Source: G963704535 sp963704535
GTDB taxonomy: Bacteria; Chloroflexota; Chloroflexia; Chloroflexales; Roseiflexaceae
Reading direction: 5' to 3'
DNA: 64,000 nucleotides
NCBI GenBank assembly: GCA_963704535.1
Contig: OY969916.1
Span: 10,478,001-10,542,000 of the forward strand
Under the pieces are notes generated by a model. It did not search any database. It was not told where the DNA came from and worked only from the letters and a program-made list of their open reading frames with translations. The translations under genes were made by a program, and so were the position numbers. Below are positions 1-7,912 of the stretch, in pieces; the first letter of the stretch is position 1; the number at the start of each line of letters is the position of its first letter.

Positions 1-1139
1 CATACGCCGGGCGGCCTCGTAAATATGCTCGACCCGCGTACCCTTGTCCATCGCGTCCAGGATCTGCTGCGAGCCGGATTCCGCGCCGACCCAGATCGTC
101 TTGGCGCCGGCGCGACTCAGCGCTTCGACGGTACCGCTGCGGCTCAAGATATCCACGCGGTGCAGGCTCTTGAATGGAATCCGCGCGTCCTGCTGCTCGA
201 CCAGGTCGGCGAACTGCTCCAGCCACTTCGGCTTCAGCCCCATAATGTCGTCGGCAAACCAGATGTGGTCGGGCTGGTAGGTCTGCTTCAGCCACTTCAG
301 CTCGGCGACCACGTTCTGCGGGCTGCGGGCGTTGTAGCGCTGGCCCCAGATCGGCTTGGCGCACCAGTTGCAGTGGTAGGGGCAGCCGCGCGTCGTGACC
401 ATGTTCATCGAGTAGTAGCCGTGGCGCTGGTGCCAGATCTCCCGGTAGCGCGGGATATCGACCAGATCCCAGGCCGGAAACGGCAGCGCATCCACGTCTT
501 TGATGTCGGGGCGCCGGGCGTTCCGCCTGACCGCCGAGAGGGAGAGGGGGAGAGTGGGAGAGGGGGAGAGGGGGATGACATGGATCTCCTCTTCTCCTCT
601 TCTCCTCTTCTCCCCCTCTCCCCCTCTGCTTCGCTCCTCCAAAGGTCCTCGATCATCAACCCAGGCCAGCCCCAGGATCTCCTCGAATGGCATGTCGCTG
701 CGCCCGGTCAGCCGGTCCATTAGCTCGCCCAGCGTATGCTCGCCCTCGCCGATCAGCACGAAGTGGGCGCCCTGGCCCAGGTATAGGTCGGCGTGGTCGC
801 TGGCGTCGGCCCCGCAAATGATCACGGTGCAGCCGCGCGCGCGGGCCATCTCGATCATTGTCAAGGCGGCTGTACGCATACGCAGCAGGCACATCTTGGA
901 GAGGTAGTTGAAGTTATCCTCGTAGAGCACGGCGAAGCGCGGCCGCTCACGGTCCAGCGCCTGTGCCCACTCGTCCTCCGACTCGGCGAGCATCGCGTCG
1001 AACAGGGCCACGTCGTAGCCGCGGCCGCGCAAGAAGCCGGCGGCGTAGAGCGTGCCGAGGGGCGGGTAGGGCTGCATGGCGGCCCAAGCTTGGGATCGAA
1101 GCGCAGGTAGTACGATTGGCCAAAGAGGATGTCGCTCAT
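1..1139 (-). CDS. B12-binding-type radical SAM protein (3' end outside window, frameshifted)
   Basis: Reads leftward from ATG at 1139 and runs off the window edge. The N-terminus (MSDILFGQSYYLRFDPKL, then AMQPYPPLGTLYAAGFL) and a following Rossmann-like segment with a GEGEHT motif match the cobalamin-binding half of BchE-like radical SAM proteins. After a linker, the CxxxCxxC cluster motif (GCPYHCNWC, about 361-387) binds the [4Fe-4S]/SAM centre. Two oddities are visible. A one-base deletion at about 1087-1094 (AAGCTTGGG) breaks the frame between DPKL and WAAMQPY. A low-complexity palindromic insert of about 40-45 codons (about 535-640) sits in frame in the linker. The start overlaps the stop of the upstream gene by 4 bp, so the two are probably co-transcribed. 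The substrate cannot be predicted. Confidence 0.8.
540..632. repeat. In-frame 8-bp tandem repeat palindrome inside radical SAM gene
   Basis: Repeats of GGAGAGGG are followed by the inverse run CCCTCTCC and CTTCTCCT, forming a potential hairpin. Read on the minus strand it stays open and encodes an Arg/Glu/Gly-rich then Pro/Ser/Leu-rich segment between the B12-binding and radical SAM halves. The flanking frame is the same on both sides. Confidence 0.75.
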
Positions 1140-2098
1140 CGTGCCAGCTCCTCGATCGCGCGCAGCCGGTCGGTGAAGGCCGCCAGCGTGCGCTCTCCAT
1201 GGCCGTCGAAGTGGCCCTTGCACCAGTCGGCGCAGAAGGCAGTCTCGGCGGCGCCATTGCGCTGCCGGCTGAACTTGAGCACCTTGCGATCCATCTCCCA
1301 GCGCTCCAGCCAGCCGGCGGGTGGGGTGCGTAAGGCCGCTTCGAGCAGGCGGCTGGCCGGGCGATCGGGCACCCTGCCGGCGAGCGATTGCGAGGGCGGG
1401 CCGTCGGCATTTGGCAGGAAGCCATCGGCCCAGGGGTTCAGCCGGCGCATGCGCTGGTAGGTTGCCAGGCCGGCCAGCGGCACCATCTGGACCAGCTCGT
1501 GGGCGGTGTAGAGCGTATGCTCGCGAATCACCAGCGCCTGCTCGGAAAGGAAATAGTTCGGGCAGAGCCGGTCGTTCCAGCGCGCGGCCAGCCGGACGAT
1601 GCTGATCACCAGCGCGCGGCACAACCACAGGCGGCCCGGCTCGGTGACGATCAGGAAATCGATGTCGGCCTCAGGCTCGACATTGTCCATCGCCAGCGCC
1701 CCGGTGACGGCCACCATCCGCACGAACGGCAGGCGCGCGACCGCCCGACCGTAATGCAACGCCCGCGGCCAGAGCTTCGCCGCCACCGCAGCTCGGCGCT
1801 GCCGCTTGGCCACGATCGCTTCGCGGCCGGGCAGCATAACGTAGCCGGCGTGATCGACCAAGGAGCGCCGCGCCAGCCTCCCGCCCTCCAGGGCAGCGTG
1901 GATCGCGGCCGGCGGCGCTGCGGCCCCGACCAGGTAACGATGGAGTTCTGCGACGGTGAGTGGATAGTCGAAGATGTCGGCGTAGGCAAGCGTCAGCAGG
2001 ATGGCTCGCTCCACAGCCGGGCGTTCCGGGTCGAACCAGGAGGTCACATCCTGGGCAGGGACGGCAATCTCAGCAGGTGCCGATCGGGCGGAAGACAT
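1136..2098 (-). CDS. Nucleotidyltransferase-fold protein
   Basis: A 320-residue protein starting at ATG 2098 (an upstream in-frame start at 2239 exists but would add an unconserved tail). The pattern VTGALAMDNVEPEADIDFLI at about 131-150, a small-residue helix followed by D145-x-D147, is the metal-binding signature of the polymerase-beta nucleotidyltransferase superfamily. Residues about 36-90 look like a winged-helix-type helical segment (AYADIFDYPLTVAELHRYL). It overlaps the radical SAM gene by 4 bp (1136-1139), so the two are probably translationally coupled. The acceptor and nucleotide are unknown. Confidence 0.65.
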   Translation of the reverse strand: MSSARSAPAEIAVPAQDVTSWFDPERPAVERAILLTLAYADIFDYPLTVAELHRYLVGAAAPPAAIHAALEGGRLARRSLVDHAGYVMLPGREAIVAKRQRRAAVAAKLWPRALHYGRAVARLPFVRMVAVTGALAMDNVEPEADIDFLIVTEPGRLWLCRALVISIVRLAARWNDRLCPNYFLSEQALVIREHTLYTAHELVQMVPLAGLATYQRMRRLNPWADGFLPNADGPPSQSLAGRVPDRPASRLLEAALRTPPAGWLERWEMDRKVLKFSRQRNGAAETAFCADWCKGHFDGHGERTLAAFTDRLRAIEELAR

Positions 2099-2245
2099 CA
2101 AGGGCCTCCAATCCGACAGATGCTTAACCGCGGCGCCATTATACACCAGATCTTGAAACACGCTTTCGCATGACGAGTGCCACACCGGCAATCGTAAATT
2201 GTTCCTATACAGAATACGGTTGCGTGTTGTGTTTTGCATCTTCCG

Positions 2246-2336
2246 TCAGTTGTCAGTTGTCAGTTGTCAGTTGTCCATTCTCAATTCCTTTCACCCCTTC
2301 ACCTTGTCATCTTGTCACCCTGTCACCTTGTCACGG
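2246..2336. repeat. 7-bp and 8-bp tandem repeat block
   Basis: Three to four copies of TCAGTTG (about 2247-2275) are followed by CACCCCTTCACC and by GTCACCTT-type octamers (about 2305-2336). The block lies between divergently placed ends of the 1136-2098 and 2340-4163 genes and belongs to the STRR-like repeats seen throughout the window. Confidence 0.75.
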
Positions 2337-2339
2337 CAG

Positions 2340-4163
2340 CTACCACCCGTGATACGCCCGCAGGATCAGGTGCAGCCCGGCGGCGGCGAACAGCGCCCAC
2401 CAGGCGACCCACACGACCAGCGCCCGGGCGCGCCAGCGTGGCGGCAGGAACGCGCGCCAGCCCAGCGCCAGTAGCAGCGCGATCGGTGCCAGCGCGGGAA
2501 AAAGGTAGCGGCCCTGCTGGATCACCTGGTTGCGCGGCTGGGTGTAGGCATTGAGCAGGGGAAACAGCAGCCCGGCCAGGACCAGCGCCAGCAGCAGCAC
2601 GAGCGCCCAGCGCCGCCAGGGCGGCTGGCCGGGCCACACCAGCGCGCCGGCCGTCCCCAGCAGGCCACCCACGCAGATCAGCCCCAGCGCAGCCTCCCAC
2701 GGCGTCGCGCCGACCAGCGGCAACGACATCCAGCCGAACTGCCCCCAGAAGCTCACAAAGAAGATCCGCGGCAGCTCCCATCCCAGCGGCGGCGGCTCTA
2801 GCAGGCGGCCGCTACGCCAGGCCCAGGCAAGCTCATTCAGACGCAGGTAGCGCGTCAGCCGCGCCGGCAATGACCCCGAGTCGATGCCGGGGCGCAGATC
2901 GCCGTTCGCCAGCAAATTCACCTGGCGCTGCCGGTCGCTCTGCGCGTCCAGCCGGTCGGCGTAGATCGTCCCTGTATCCGAGCGAATCGCCACCTGCACG
3001 TACGGACAGTACAGCGGTATGAAGGTGCGCACCCTGACAACCTGGCCCTCGGTTGAGGCCTCGAAGGGCACCTCGGTCGTCGCCCACCCAAAGTCGATCG
3101 CCAGGCGCCCGCTGGCAGCCCCACCCGCCGCCCACACCCGCGCGCTGAAGGCCAGCTCCTGGTTCTGAGCCCACTCCGCCGCGACCGCCGGCAGCGTCTG
3201 CGTCGCGCTCTGGCCGGGCCGCAGCTCCAGCGCTGCCAAGCCAGTGCCCGGCGCTGCCGCCACACGCGGCGCCCCGGCGTGGAGCGTATACCAATCCGCG
3301 GCGACCTGCTGCTCGTACGCGCCGGCCAGCGCGCTACGCGCCCCCAGCGCGATCACCAGCAACGCGGCGCCCAGGCCAAGCCGCGCCGCGCGACCAAGCG
3401 GCATGCGCGCCAGCCGCCGGAGCGCCAGCCCGAACCCGATCAGCGCCAGCAGCAGCACCTCCGGCAGCAGCGTTCGCTTGGTGAAGACGCTCAACAGCGC
3501 CAGCGCCAACAGCACAAGCGCCCTGCGGCCCGTGAGCCCGCGCCGAACGGCCCGTATGAGCGCCCAGCACAGCGCGGCGCCCAGCAGATTCGCCAGCGCG
3601 TCGTTGCCGGCCGCCATGCCGATAAACACAAACATCGGCTGGAGCGCCACCAGCAGCCCGACGGCAAAGGCGAAGCCGCGGTCTTCGGCCAACAGCTCGC
3701 GACCGGCACCGTAGGCGCAGACAACCGCGCCGACCGTGAGCAGCACGCCCAGCAAGCGCACCGCCAGCAGTTGCGTCTCGACCGAGCGCCCGGCCAGCGC
3801 CCGGATCGGCACGGCGGCCAGCGCGAAATACAGCGGCGGGTCCGTTCCGACCTGGCGTGGCATAAAGAAGATCCCCCGCGCCTCGCTCAGGGTCTGCGGT
3901 GGTGGATCGGGCGCCTGGCCGGTCAGGTACTCGAAGAACAGCCGGCGCACCAGCAATTCGGCGATTCCATGCTCCAAGGCCGGGTCCGTGTCGGCGCTGG
4001 TCGGCACGCGACCGAGCGCGCCAATCAGCGCAGCATACTCAAACAGCGCCGGCTCGTCGGGCGCCTGCCAGGGCGGCACCAGCCGGGCGTAGAGCAGCCC
4101 ATGAAGCATGGCCAGCGCCACCAGCAGCGCCGGCGCGAAGCCGAAGGGCATCTGTCGTCTCAT
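2340..4163 (-). CDS. Polytopic membrane protein, DUF2142/GT39-like
   Basis: A 607-residue protein with a first membrane helix at about 8-27, followed by PPWQAPDEPALFEYA. This acidic first-loop motif is typical of DUF2142 and GT39-like lipid-linked sugar transferases. About ten hydrophobic helices flank a soluble region of about 150 residues (about 290-440) with beta-rich composition. A GT-C fold using polyprenyl-phosphate sugars on the outer face of the membrane is inferred from the DE pair in the first loop. The start at 4163 precedes a second Met four codons later. It stands alone between repeat blocks, and its acceptor is unknown. Confidence 0.6.
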   Translation of the reverse strand: MRRQMPFGFAPALLVALAMLHGLLYARLVPPWQAPDEPALFEYAALIGALGRVPTSADTDPALEHGIAELLVRRLFFEYLTGQAPDPPPQTLSEARGIFFMPRQVGTDPPLYFALAAVPIRALAGRSVETQLLAVRLLGVLLTVGAVVCAYGAGRELLAEDRGFAFAVGLLVALQPMFVFIGMAAGNDALANLLGAALCWALIRAVRRGLTGRRALVLLALALLSVFTKRTLLPEVLLLALIGFGLALRRLARMPLGRAARLGLGAALLVIALGARSALAGAYEQQVAADWYTLHAGAPRVAAAPGTGLAALELRPGQSATQTLPAVAAEWAQNQELAFSARVWAAGGAASGRLAIDFGWATTEVPFEASTEGQVVRVRTFIPLYCPYVQVAIRSDTGTIYADRLDAQSDRQRQVNLLANGDLRPGIDSGSLPARLTRYLRLNELAWAWRSGRLLEPPPLGWELPRIFFVSFWGQFGWMSLPLVGATPWEAALGLICVGGLLGTAGALVWPGQPPWRRWALVLLLALVLAGLLFPLLNAYTQPRNQVIQQGRYLFPALAPIALLLALGWRAFLPPRWRARALVVWVAWWALFAAAGLHLILRAYHGW

Positions 4164-4216
4164 CGATGCACCAGGTGTGGATGATGTGCGGCTACTCTAC
4201 TGCGAAGTGGCGAGCT

Positions 4217-4246
4217 TTGCAAATCGGAGTGCGGATAGGGTATACT
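4217..4246 (+). promoter_or_regulatory. Putative promoter (TTGCAA - 18 bp - TATACT)
   Basis: TTGCAA at 4217-4222 and TATACT at 4241-4246 are spaced 18 bp apart, upstream of the secreted beta-propeller gene at 4452. A repeat element lies in the intervening leader. Confidence 0.4.
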
Positions 4247-4339
4247 AGCTCATCCGCAATTTCAGTCGGCAGGGATCTATCGCTCTGCATTCCTTCGTAT
4301 ACTGCATGAGCCTCTACAGGCTGTATGGCGCTTTGCAGT

Positions 4340-4432
4340 TCTGGAAGGGGGTTTGAGGGGGTAGCCCCCTCGATCTCCCCAACCCAGATTGTAAAGTGAG
4401 GAGGACGTTACCCGAAACCTTGTGGTGTGAGA
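4340..4432 (+). repeat. Type B repeat (degenerate copy)
   Basis: GGGGGTTTGAGGGGGTAGCC, then CCCCCTCGATCTCCCC, CAGATTGTAAAGTG and a CCGAAACCTTG tail. This matches the 36374-36490 copy, but no intact TNA duplication is seen. It forms a strong hairpin in the leader of the 4452 gene. Confidence 0.7.
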
Positions 4433-4451
4433 GAGTAAAGGAGTTGAGACA

Positions 4452-5387
4452 ATGCGACGACTATCTTGGGCACTGATGAGCCTGCTCATATTCGCGGTGC
4501 TGCTGGCGCAGGCGCCAGGGACCGCGCGCGCCCTGACGATCCCCGACGTGATCGACCTGCCCAACGGCTGGCTGCCGGAAGGCATCGTGACCGGGAATGG
4601 CCCGGTGATCTACTCCGGGTCGCGCGCCAACGGCGCGATCTACGCCGCCGACCTGCGCACCGGCGAAGGCGAGATCCTGGTGCCGGGGCAGGCCGGGCGC
4701 GTCGCCGTCGGGCTGAGCTTCGACGCGCGCACCAACTACATCTTTGTCGCCGGCGGCAACACCGGCAAAGCCTATGTCTACGACGCCGCTAGCGGCGCCC
4801 AAGTGCAGGAGTACACGCTCACCGCGCCCGGCACCTTCGTCAACGACGTGATTGTCACCCACGACGGCGCCTACTTCACCAACTCGTCCCTGCCCCACTA
4901 CTACCGCGTCCCGCTCGGCCCGGCCGGCCAGCTCGCCGCCCCCGCCGACGTCGAAACCATCCCGCTGGGCGGCGAGTGGCAGCAGGTGCCCGGCTTCAAC
5001 GCCAACGGCATCGAGGCCACCGGCAACGGCAAGACGCTGGTGATCGTCAACTCGACGACCGGCGTGCTGTATAGCGTCGATGCGCTGACCGGCATCGCCT
5101 CGCTGATCGACCTGGGCGGTGCCTCGGTCAGCATGGGCGATGGCCTGCTGCTGCTCAACCGCACCATCTTCGTCATGCGCAACCGGATCAATGAGCTGGC
5201 CGTGTTCGAGCTGGCGCCCGACCTCAGCAGCGGCGAACTCGTACGCACGATCACCCAGCCCAACTTCGACGTGCCCACCACGATCGCCAAGTGGGCCAAC
5301 CAGATCTACGTCGTCAACGCCCGCTTCACCACCCCGCCCACGCCCACCACCCCCTACACCATCGTGCGCGTGACGGCGGAGCGTTAG
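4452..5387 (+). CDS. Secreted SMP-30/NHL-like beta-propeller protein
   Basis: A 311-residue protein with a clear Sec signal peptide (MRRLSWALMSLLIFAVLLAQ, cleavage likely after the ARA at about 27). The mature part has repeating blocks such as NGAIYAADLRTGE, AYVYDAASG and LYSVDALTGIASLIDLGG, which look like blades of an SMP-30/gluconolactonase or quinoprotein-type propeller. No complete metal-binding set was identified, so a catalytic role is uncertain. It is probably an extracellular binding or lactonase-like protein. Monocistronic: a type B repeat lies upstream and a strong hairpin follows at 5416-5461. Confidence 0.65.
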   Translation: MRRLSWALMSLLIFAVLLAQAPGTARALTIPDVIDLPNGWLPEGIVTGNGPVIYSGSRANGAIYAADLRTGEGEILVPGQAGRVAVGLSFDARTNYIFVAGGNTGKAYVYDAASGAQVQEYTLTAPGTFVNDVIVTHDGAYFTNSSLPHYYRVPLGPAGQLAAPADVETIPLGGEWQQVPGFNANGIEATGNGKTLVIVNSTTGVLYSVDALTGIASLIDLGGASVSMGDGLLLLNRTIFVMRNRINELAVFELAPDLSSGELVRTITQPNFDVPTTIAKWANQIYVVNARFTTPPTPTTPYTIVRVTAER

Positions 5388-5415
5388 CACGGCCTGACGT
5401 AAGCAGTCTTACCAC

Positions 5416-5461
5416 AAAGCTCACAAAGACCACGAAGAAGTTCGTGGTCTTTGTGAGCTTT
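5416..5461 (+). terminator. Perfect 21-bp hairpin after secreted propeller gene
   Basis: Arms 5416-5436 and 5441-5461 are perfectly complementary with a 4-nt loop, beginning 28 bp after the stop. There is no strong U tract, so termination is inferred from the position. Confidence 0.6.
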
Positions 5462-5556
5462 CTGATCGAACCCTCACCACCCCAGGCCGCGAAGGCGACC
5501 TTCGTAGAAGTAGCCGAGAGGTTTAGCTCGACTACTAAGACGTGATCGCGCCGGCC

Positions 5557-5602
5557 GACCTAGATCATGATCATAGGCCGTTATATGATCATGATCTAGG
5601 TC
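5557..5602. repeat. 19-bp inverted repeat containing TGATCATGATCA
   Basis: Arms 5557-5575 and 5584-5602 (GACCTAGATCATGATCATA and its complement) have an 8-bp loop. Each arm itself contains palindromic GATCATGATC. It could be an operator, a terminator or a remnant element end. No gene start is close. Confidence 0.6.
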
Positions 5603-6408
5603 AAAGATATAACATTCGTCTATTGCGCGCGAAGCCGATCCGGCGTATCGTTAATCGGCACCCATTCCCACCGTAAAGTCGAAGATGTGAAAGCGGCGCG
5701 GCGCTTCGCCGATTGGCGTGGTGCTGCTGCGTGCGGCGCGCACGCCGGGTGATCGATGAGCAGCGAGCACATCCGATCAACCTGTGTAGCGCGACGGATT
5801 CGTACGATGTATTTTTGCGTTGCCCGCGTGCTCTTACTCATGGTGAGGCAATCATTGTTGCATCCAGACCCAACTCCGCCCTCACCGCTCTTCTCTGGCA
5901 GTGTGTACTGACATGCACTGATCCGCTCGCGCCTGTGGCCGATAGGTCGCCTGGCGCTGCGTATTGTGATCCGTTCGCGTGAAATACACGCTGTCTGCCA
6001 TATTCGGCCGATGCTGGTGGCGGTCTATGCGATTGTATGCTGGTGGTGGAGTTGGAGGAGGTGTAGCTGCCCCATTGGTTGATTCACCTATTAGCCCTGC
6101 CTACGTTCACGCGTAATCGATCGCTCGTCCCTCCCCCGGCGCGCCCTGCCCGCGTGTCCTCGTTCCGCTAGCCCTGCCCCGCTCATTCCTGGTGTGCTGT
6201 TTATAGACGCTTACTTCGTGCCATTGGCGAGGGAGGCATTGCGTCGTGCCGTGTCGCGCGACCAATCGGTGCCTGCCGCCTGCGATGGCGCGCGAATCGA
6301 TGTGGCGACCATCGAGGTGCTGCTGCGCGGCCTCTCGATGCTGCGCGCTGCGGCGCCGCGATCACAACGACATCCGCTTCGCCCCGAATAGCGACTGCCC
6401 ACGCACCT
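5603..6408. other. Gene-poor stretch, no convincing gene
   Basis: About 800 bp without a coding region that I can support. Short open frames exist, for example 6194-6391, but they lack a ribosome binding site and recognisable motifs. GC is lower and codon structure is absent. It probably holds decayed sequence. Confidence 0.5.
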
Positions 6409-6440
6409 GGCGCCGCGCTCTGTCAAAGGAGCGCGGCGCC
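6409..6440. repeat. GC-rich 12-bp inverted repeat
   Basis: GGCGCCGCGCTC (6409-6420) and GAGCGCGGCGCC (6429-6440) are perfect arms with an 8-nt loop. CGGTTCT heptamers follow (about 6450-6477), the family also seen inside the gene at 30017. Confidence 0.6.
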
Positions 6441-6489
6441 GGGGCATCGGTTCTCGGTTCTCGGTCCTCGGTTCTTGAGATACGGAACA

Positions 6490-6690
6490 CGATGACACCT
6501 ACTACACCGCCTATGTCCACGGCAAAACGCACGATAGCGCCACGACCGGCTCGCTGATGATCACCGGCGCGGGCTTCTCGATCGGCGATGATATCGATAC
6601 GGTGGTCGTGGAGGGCCAGGTGCTGATGCTGCGCGGCCGGGTGCTGACGCTGGACATCGACCAACTTCGGGCGGATGTGCAGCGGTGGCG
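6490..6690 (+). pseudogene. Remnant of an amidohydrolase C-terminus
   Basis: An open frame of about 67 codons with no start. It ends in IDTVVVEGQVLMLRGRVLTL followed by DIDQL. This resembles the C-terminal strand-rich end of metal-dependent amidohydrolases of the adenosylhomocysteine/methylthioadenosine deaminase kind. The catalytic barrel is missing. The frame runs into the minisatellite that starts at 6689, which suggests decay with repeat expansion at the breakpoint. Confidence 0.4.
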
Positions 6691-6961
6691 TCATGTCCCT
6701 GGGCCGTGGTGGTTTTTCCCTGGGCCGTGGCGTCATGTCCCTGGGCCGTGGCGTCATGTCCCTGGGCCGTGGCGTCATGTCCCTGGGCCGTGGCGTCATG
6801 TCCCTGGGCCGTGGTGGTTTTTCCCTGGGCTGTGACGTCATGTCCCTGGGCCGTGGTGGTTTTTCCCTGGGCCGTGGCGTCATGTCCCTGGGCCGTGGCG
6901 TCATGTCCCTGGGCCGTGGCGGTTTTTCCCTGGGCTGTGGCGTCATGTCCCTGGGCCGTGG
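6689..6961 (+). repeat. 21-bp minisatellite, 13 units
   Basis: Thirteen consecutive 21-bp units, starting every 21 bp from 6689. Nine begin CGTCATGTCCCTGGGCCGTG and four begin TGGTTTTTCCC or CGGTTTTTCCC (units 2, 7, 9 and 12). Since 21 is divisible by 3, long open frames appear in several frames of both strands. These are artefacts of the repeat and are not annotated as genes. Confidence 0.95.
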
Positions 6962-7150
6962 CTTGTGGTATGAGGCCGCACCCCAATATCATCTGCCTGC
7001 TTGGAGCCTCCATCATCGAATGATGAACCTTACCTGATCCGCGCCCTGCTCCGCCGATCAGTGGCATAAGAGTTGCAACACCTGCTATGAGCGCTCGGGG
7101 TCATCGCGGCCCCACACGGCGCACCGCTTTACTGTAAAGGAGCAGGAGCG

Positions 7151-7642
7151 ATGAAACTCAACTCACTGGAAGATCTCTGCAAGGACCAGCTTGCTGACAC
7201 CTACGATGCCGAGCAGCAGATCCTGAAGGCGCTGCCCAAGATGGCGAAGGCCGCCAGCAACGCCGAGCTAAAGCAGGCTTTTGCTACCCATGAAAAGCAG
7301 ACCAAGGAGCATGTCGCGCGGTTGGAGCAGGTGTTCAAGGCCCTGAGCATACCCGCCAAAGGCAAGACCTGCAAGGCCACGAAGGGCCTGATCGAAGAGG
7401 GCGATGAGCTTATGTCGGAGCGCGCCGATCCGGCGGTGATGGACGCTGGACTGATCGCGGCGGCCCAGAAGGTCGAGCACTACGAGATGGCCTGCTACGG
7501 CTGTCTGCGCACCTGGACCACCCAGCTCGGCTTCAAAGATGCCGCGCAGTTGCTCCAGCAGACGCTCGACGAGGAGGAGCAGACCGATAAGCTGCTGACG
7601 CAACTGGCCGAGCGGATCATCAACATAAAAGCCGCCAGCTAG
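7151..7642 (+). CDS. DUF892 (YciE/YciF-type) ferritin-like protein
   Basis: A 163-residue all-helical protein. MKLNSLEDLCKDQLADTYDA, EKQTKEHVARLEQVF, KVEHYEMACYG and TLDEEEQTDKLLTQLA are characteristic of the DUF892 ferritin-like family. Its Glu/His residues form a putative di-metal site in a four-helix bundle. The family is linked to stress responses, but its reaction is not established. AAAGGAGC at about 7136 supports the start. It is monocistronic, with a 21-bp hairpin at 7658-7710 as probable terminator. Confidence 0.88.
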   Translation: MKLNSLEDLCKDQLADTYDAEQQILKALPKMAKAASNAELKQAFATHEKQTKEHVARLEQVFKALSIPAKGKTCKATKGLIEEGDELMSERADPAVMDAGLIAAAQKVEHYEMACYGCLRTWTTQLGFKDAAQLLQQTLDEEEQTDKLLTQLAERIINIKAAS

Positions 7643-7657
7643 CCATCCCCGGCCCGT

Positions 7658-7710
7658 GAAACGTGAAACGTGATGCGTAAGTCAACCTCACGCATCACGT
7701 TTCACGTTTC
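7658..7710 (+). terminator. 21-bp hairpin downstream of DUF892 gene
   Basis: Arms 7658-7678 and 7690-7710 are perfectly complementary (GAAACGTGAAACGTGATGCG type) with an 11-nt loop. They are built from GTGAAAC-like short repeats. No U tract is present. Confidence 0.6.
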
Positions 7711-7721
7711 CAGTTCTAAGA

Positions 7722-7806
7722 AAAAGAGGGGTTTGAGGGGGCAGCCCTCTCAGTCTTCCTCCACCCACATTGTAAAGTGGAACGGCGTTACCCGAAACCA
7801 TGTCTC
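7722..7806 (+). repeat. Type B repeat copy
   Basis: GGGGTTTGAGGGGGCAGCCC, then TCTCAGTCTTCC, CCCACATTGTAAAGTGGAAC and CCCGAAACCATGTC. Same order of blocks as the copy at 36374-36490, but the left terminal repeat is missing. Confidence 0.8.
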
Positions 7807-7912
7807 CTGCGAAAAGCAATCTCCCAGGCGAAATGTACGTGCGAGGCGCATGCCCAAGCGGGCGGCCTGAGTTCTCGGGTGCATCGTGGCGGAACGGTGG
7901 TATCATAGCGCC

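Noticed and set aside
405..659. Short minus-strand ORF in the radical SAM gene
   Set aside because: It lies in a different frame from the conserved CxxxCxxC segment and is driven by the low-complexity insert.
4461..5390. Long minus-strand ORF opposite the secreted propeller
   Set aside because: An antisense frame kept open by high GC. The plus-strand frame has a signal peptide and propeller blocks.
5620..5982. Small ORFs in the gene-poor stretch
   Set aside because: No ribosome binding site, no motif and no codon bias.
6561..7067. Several long open frames on both strands across the 21-bp minisatellite
   Set aside because: The unit length divisible by three keeps many frames open. The periodic peptides are an artefact of the repeat.
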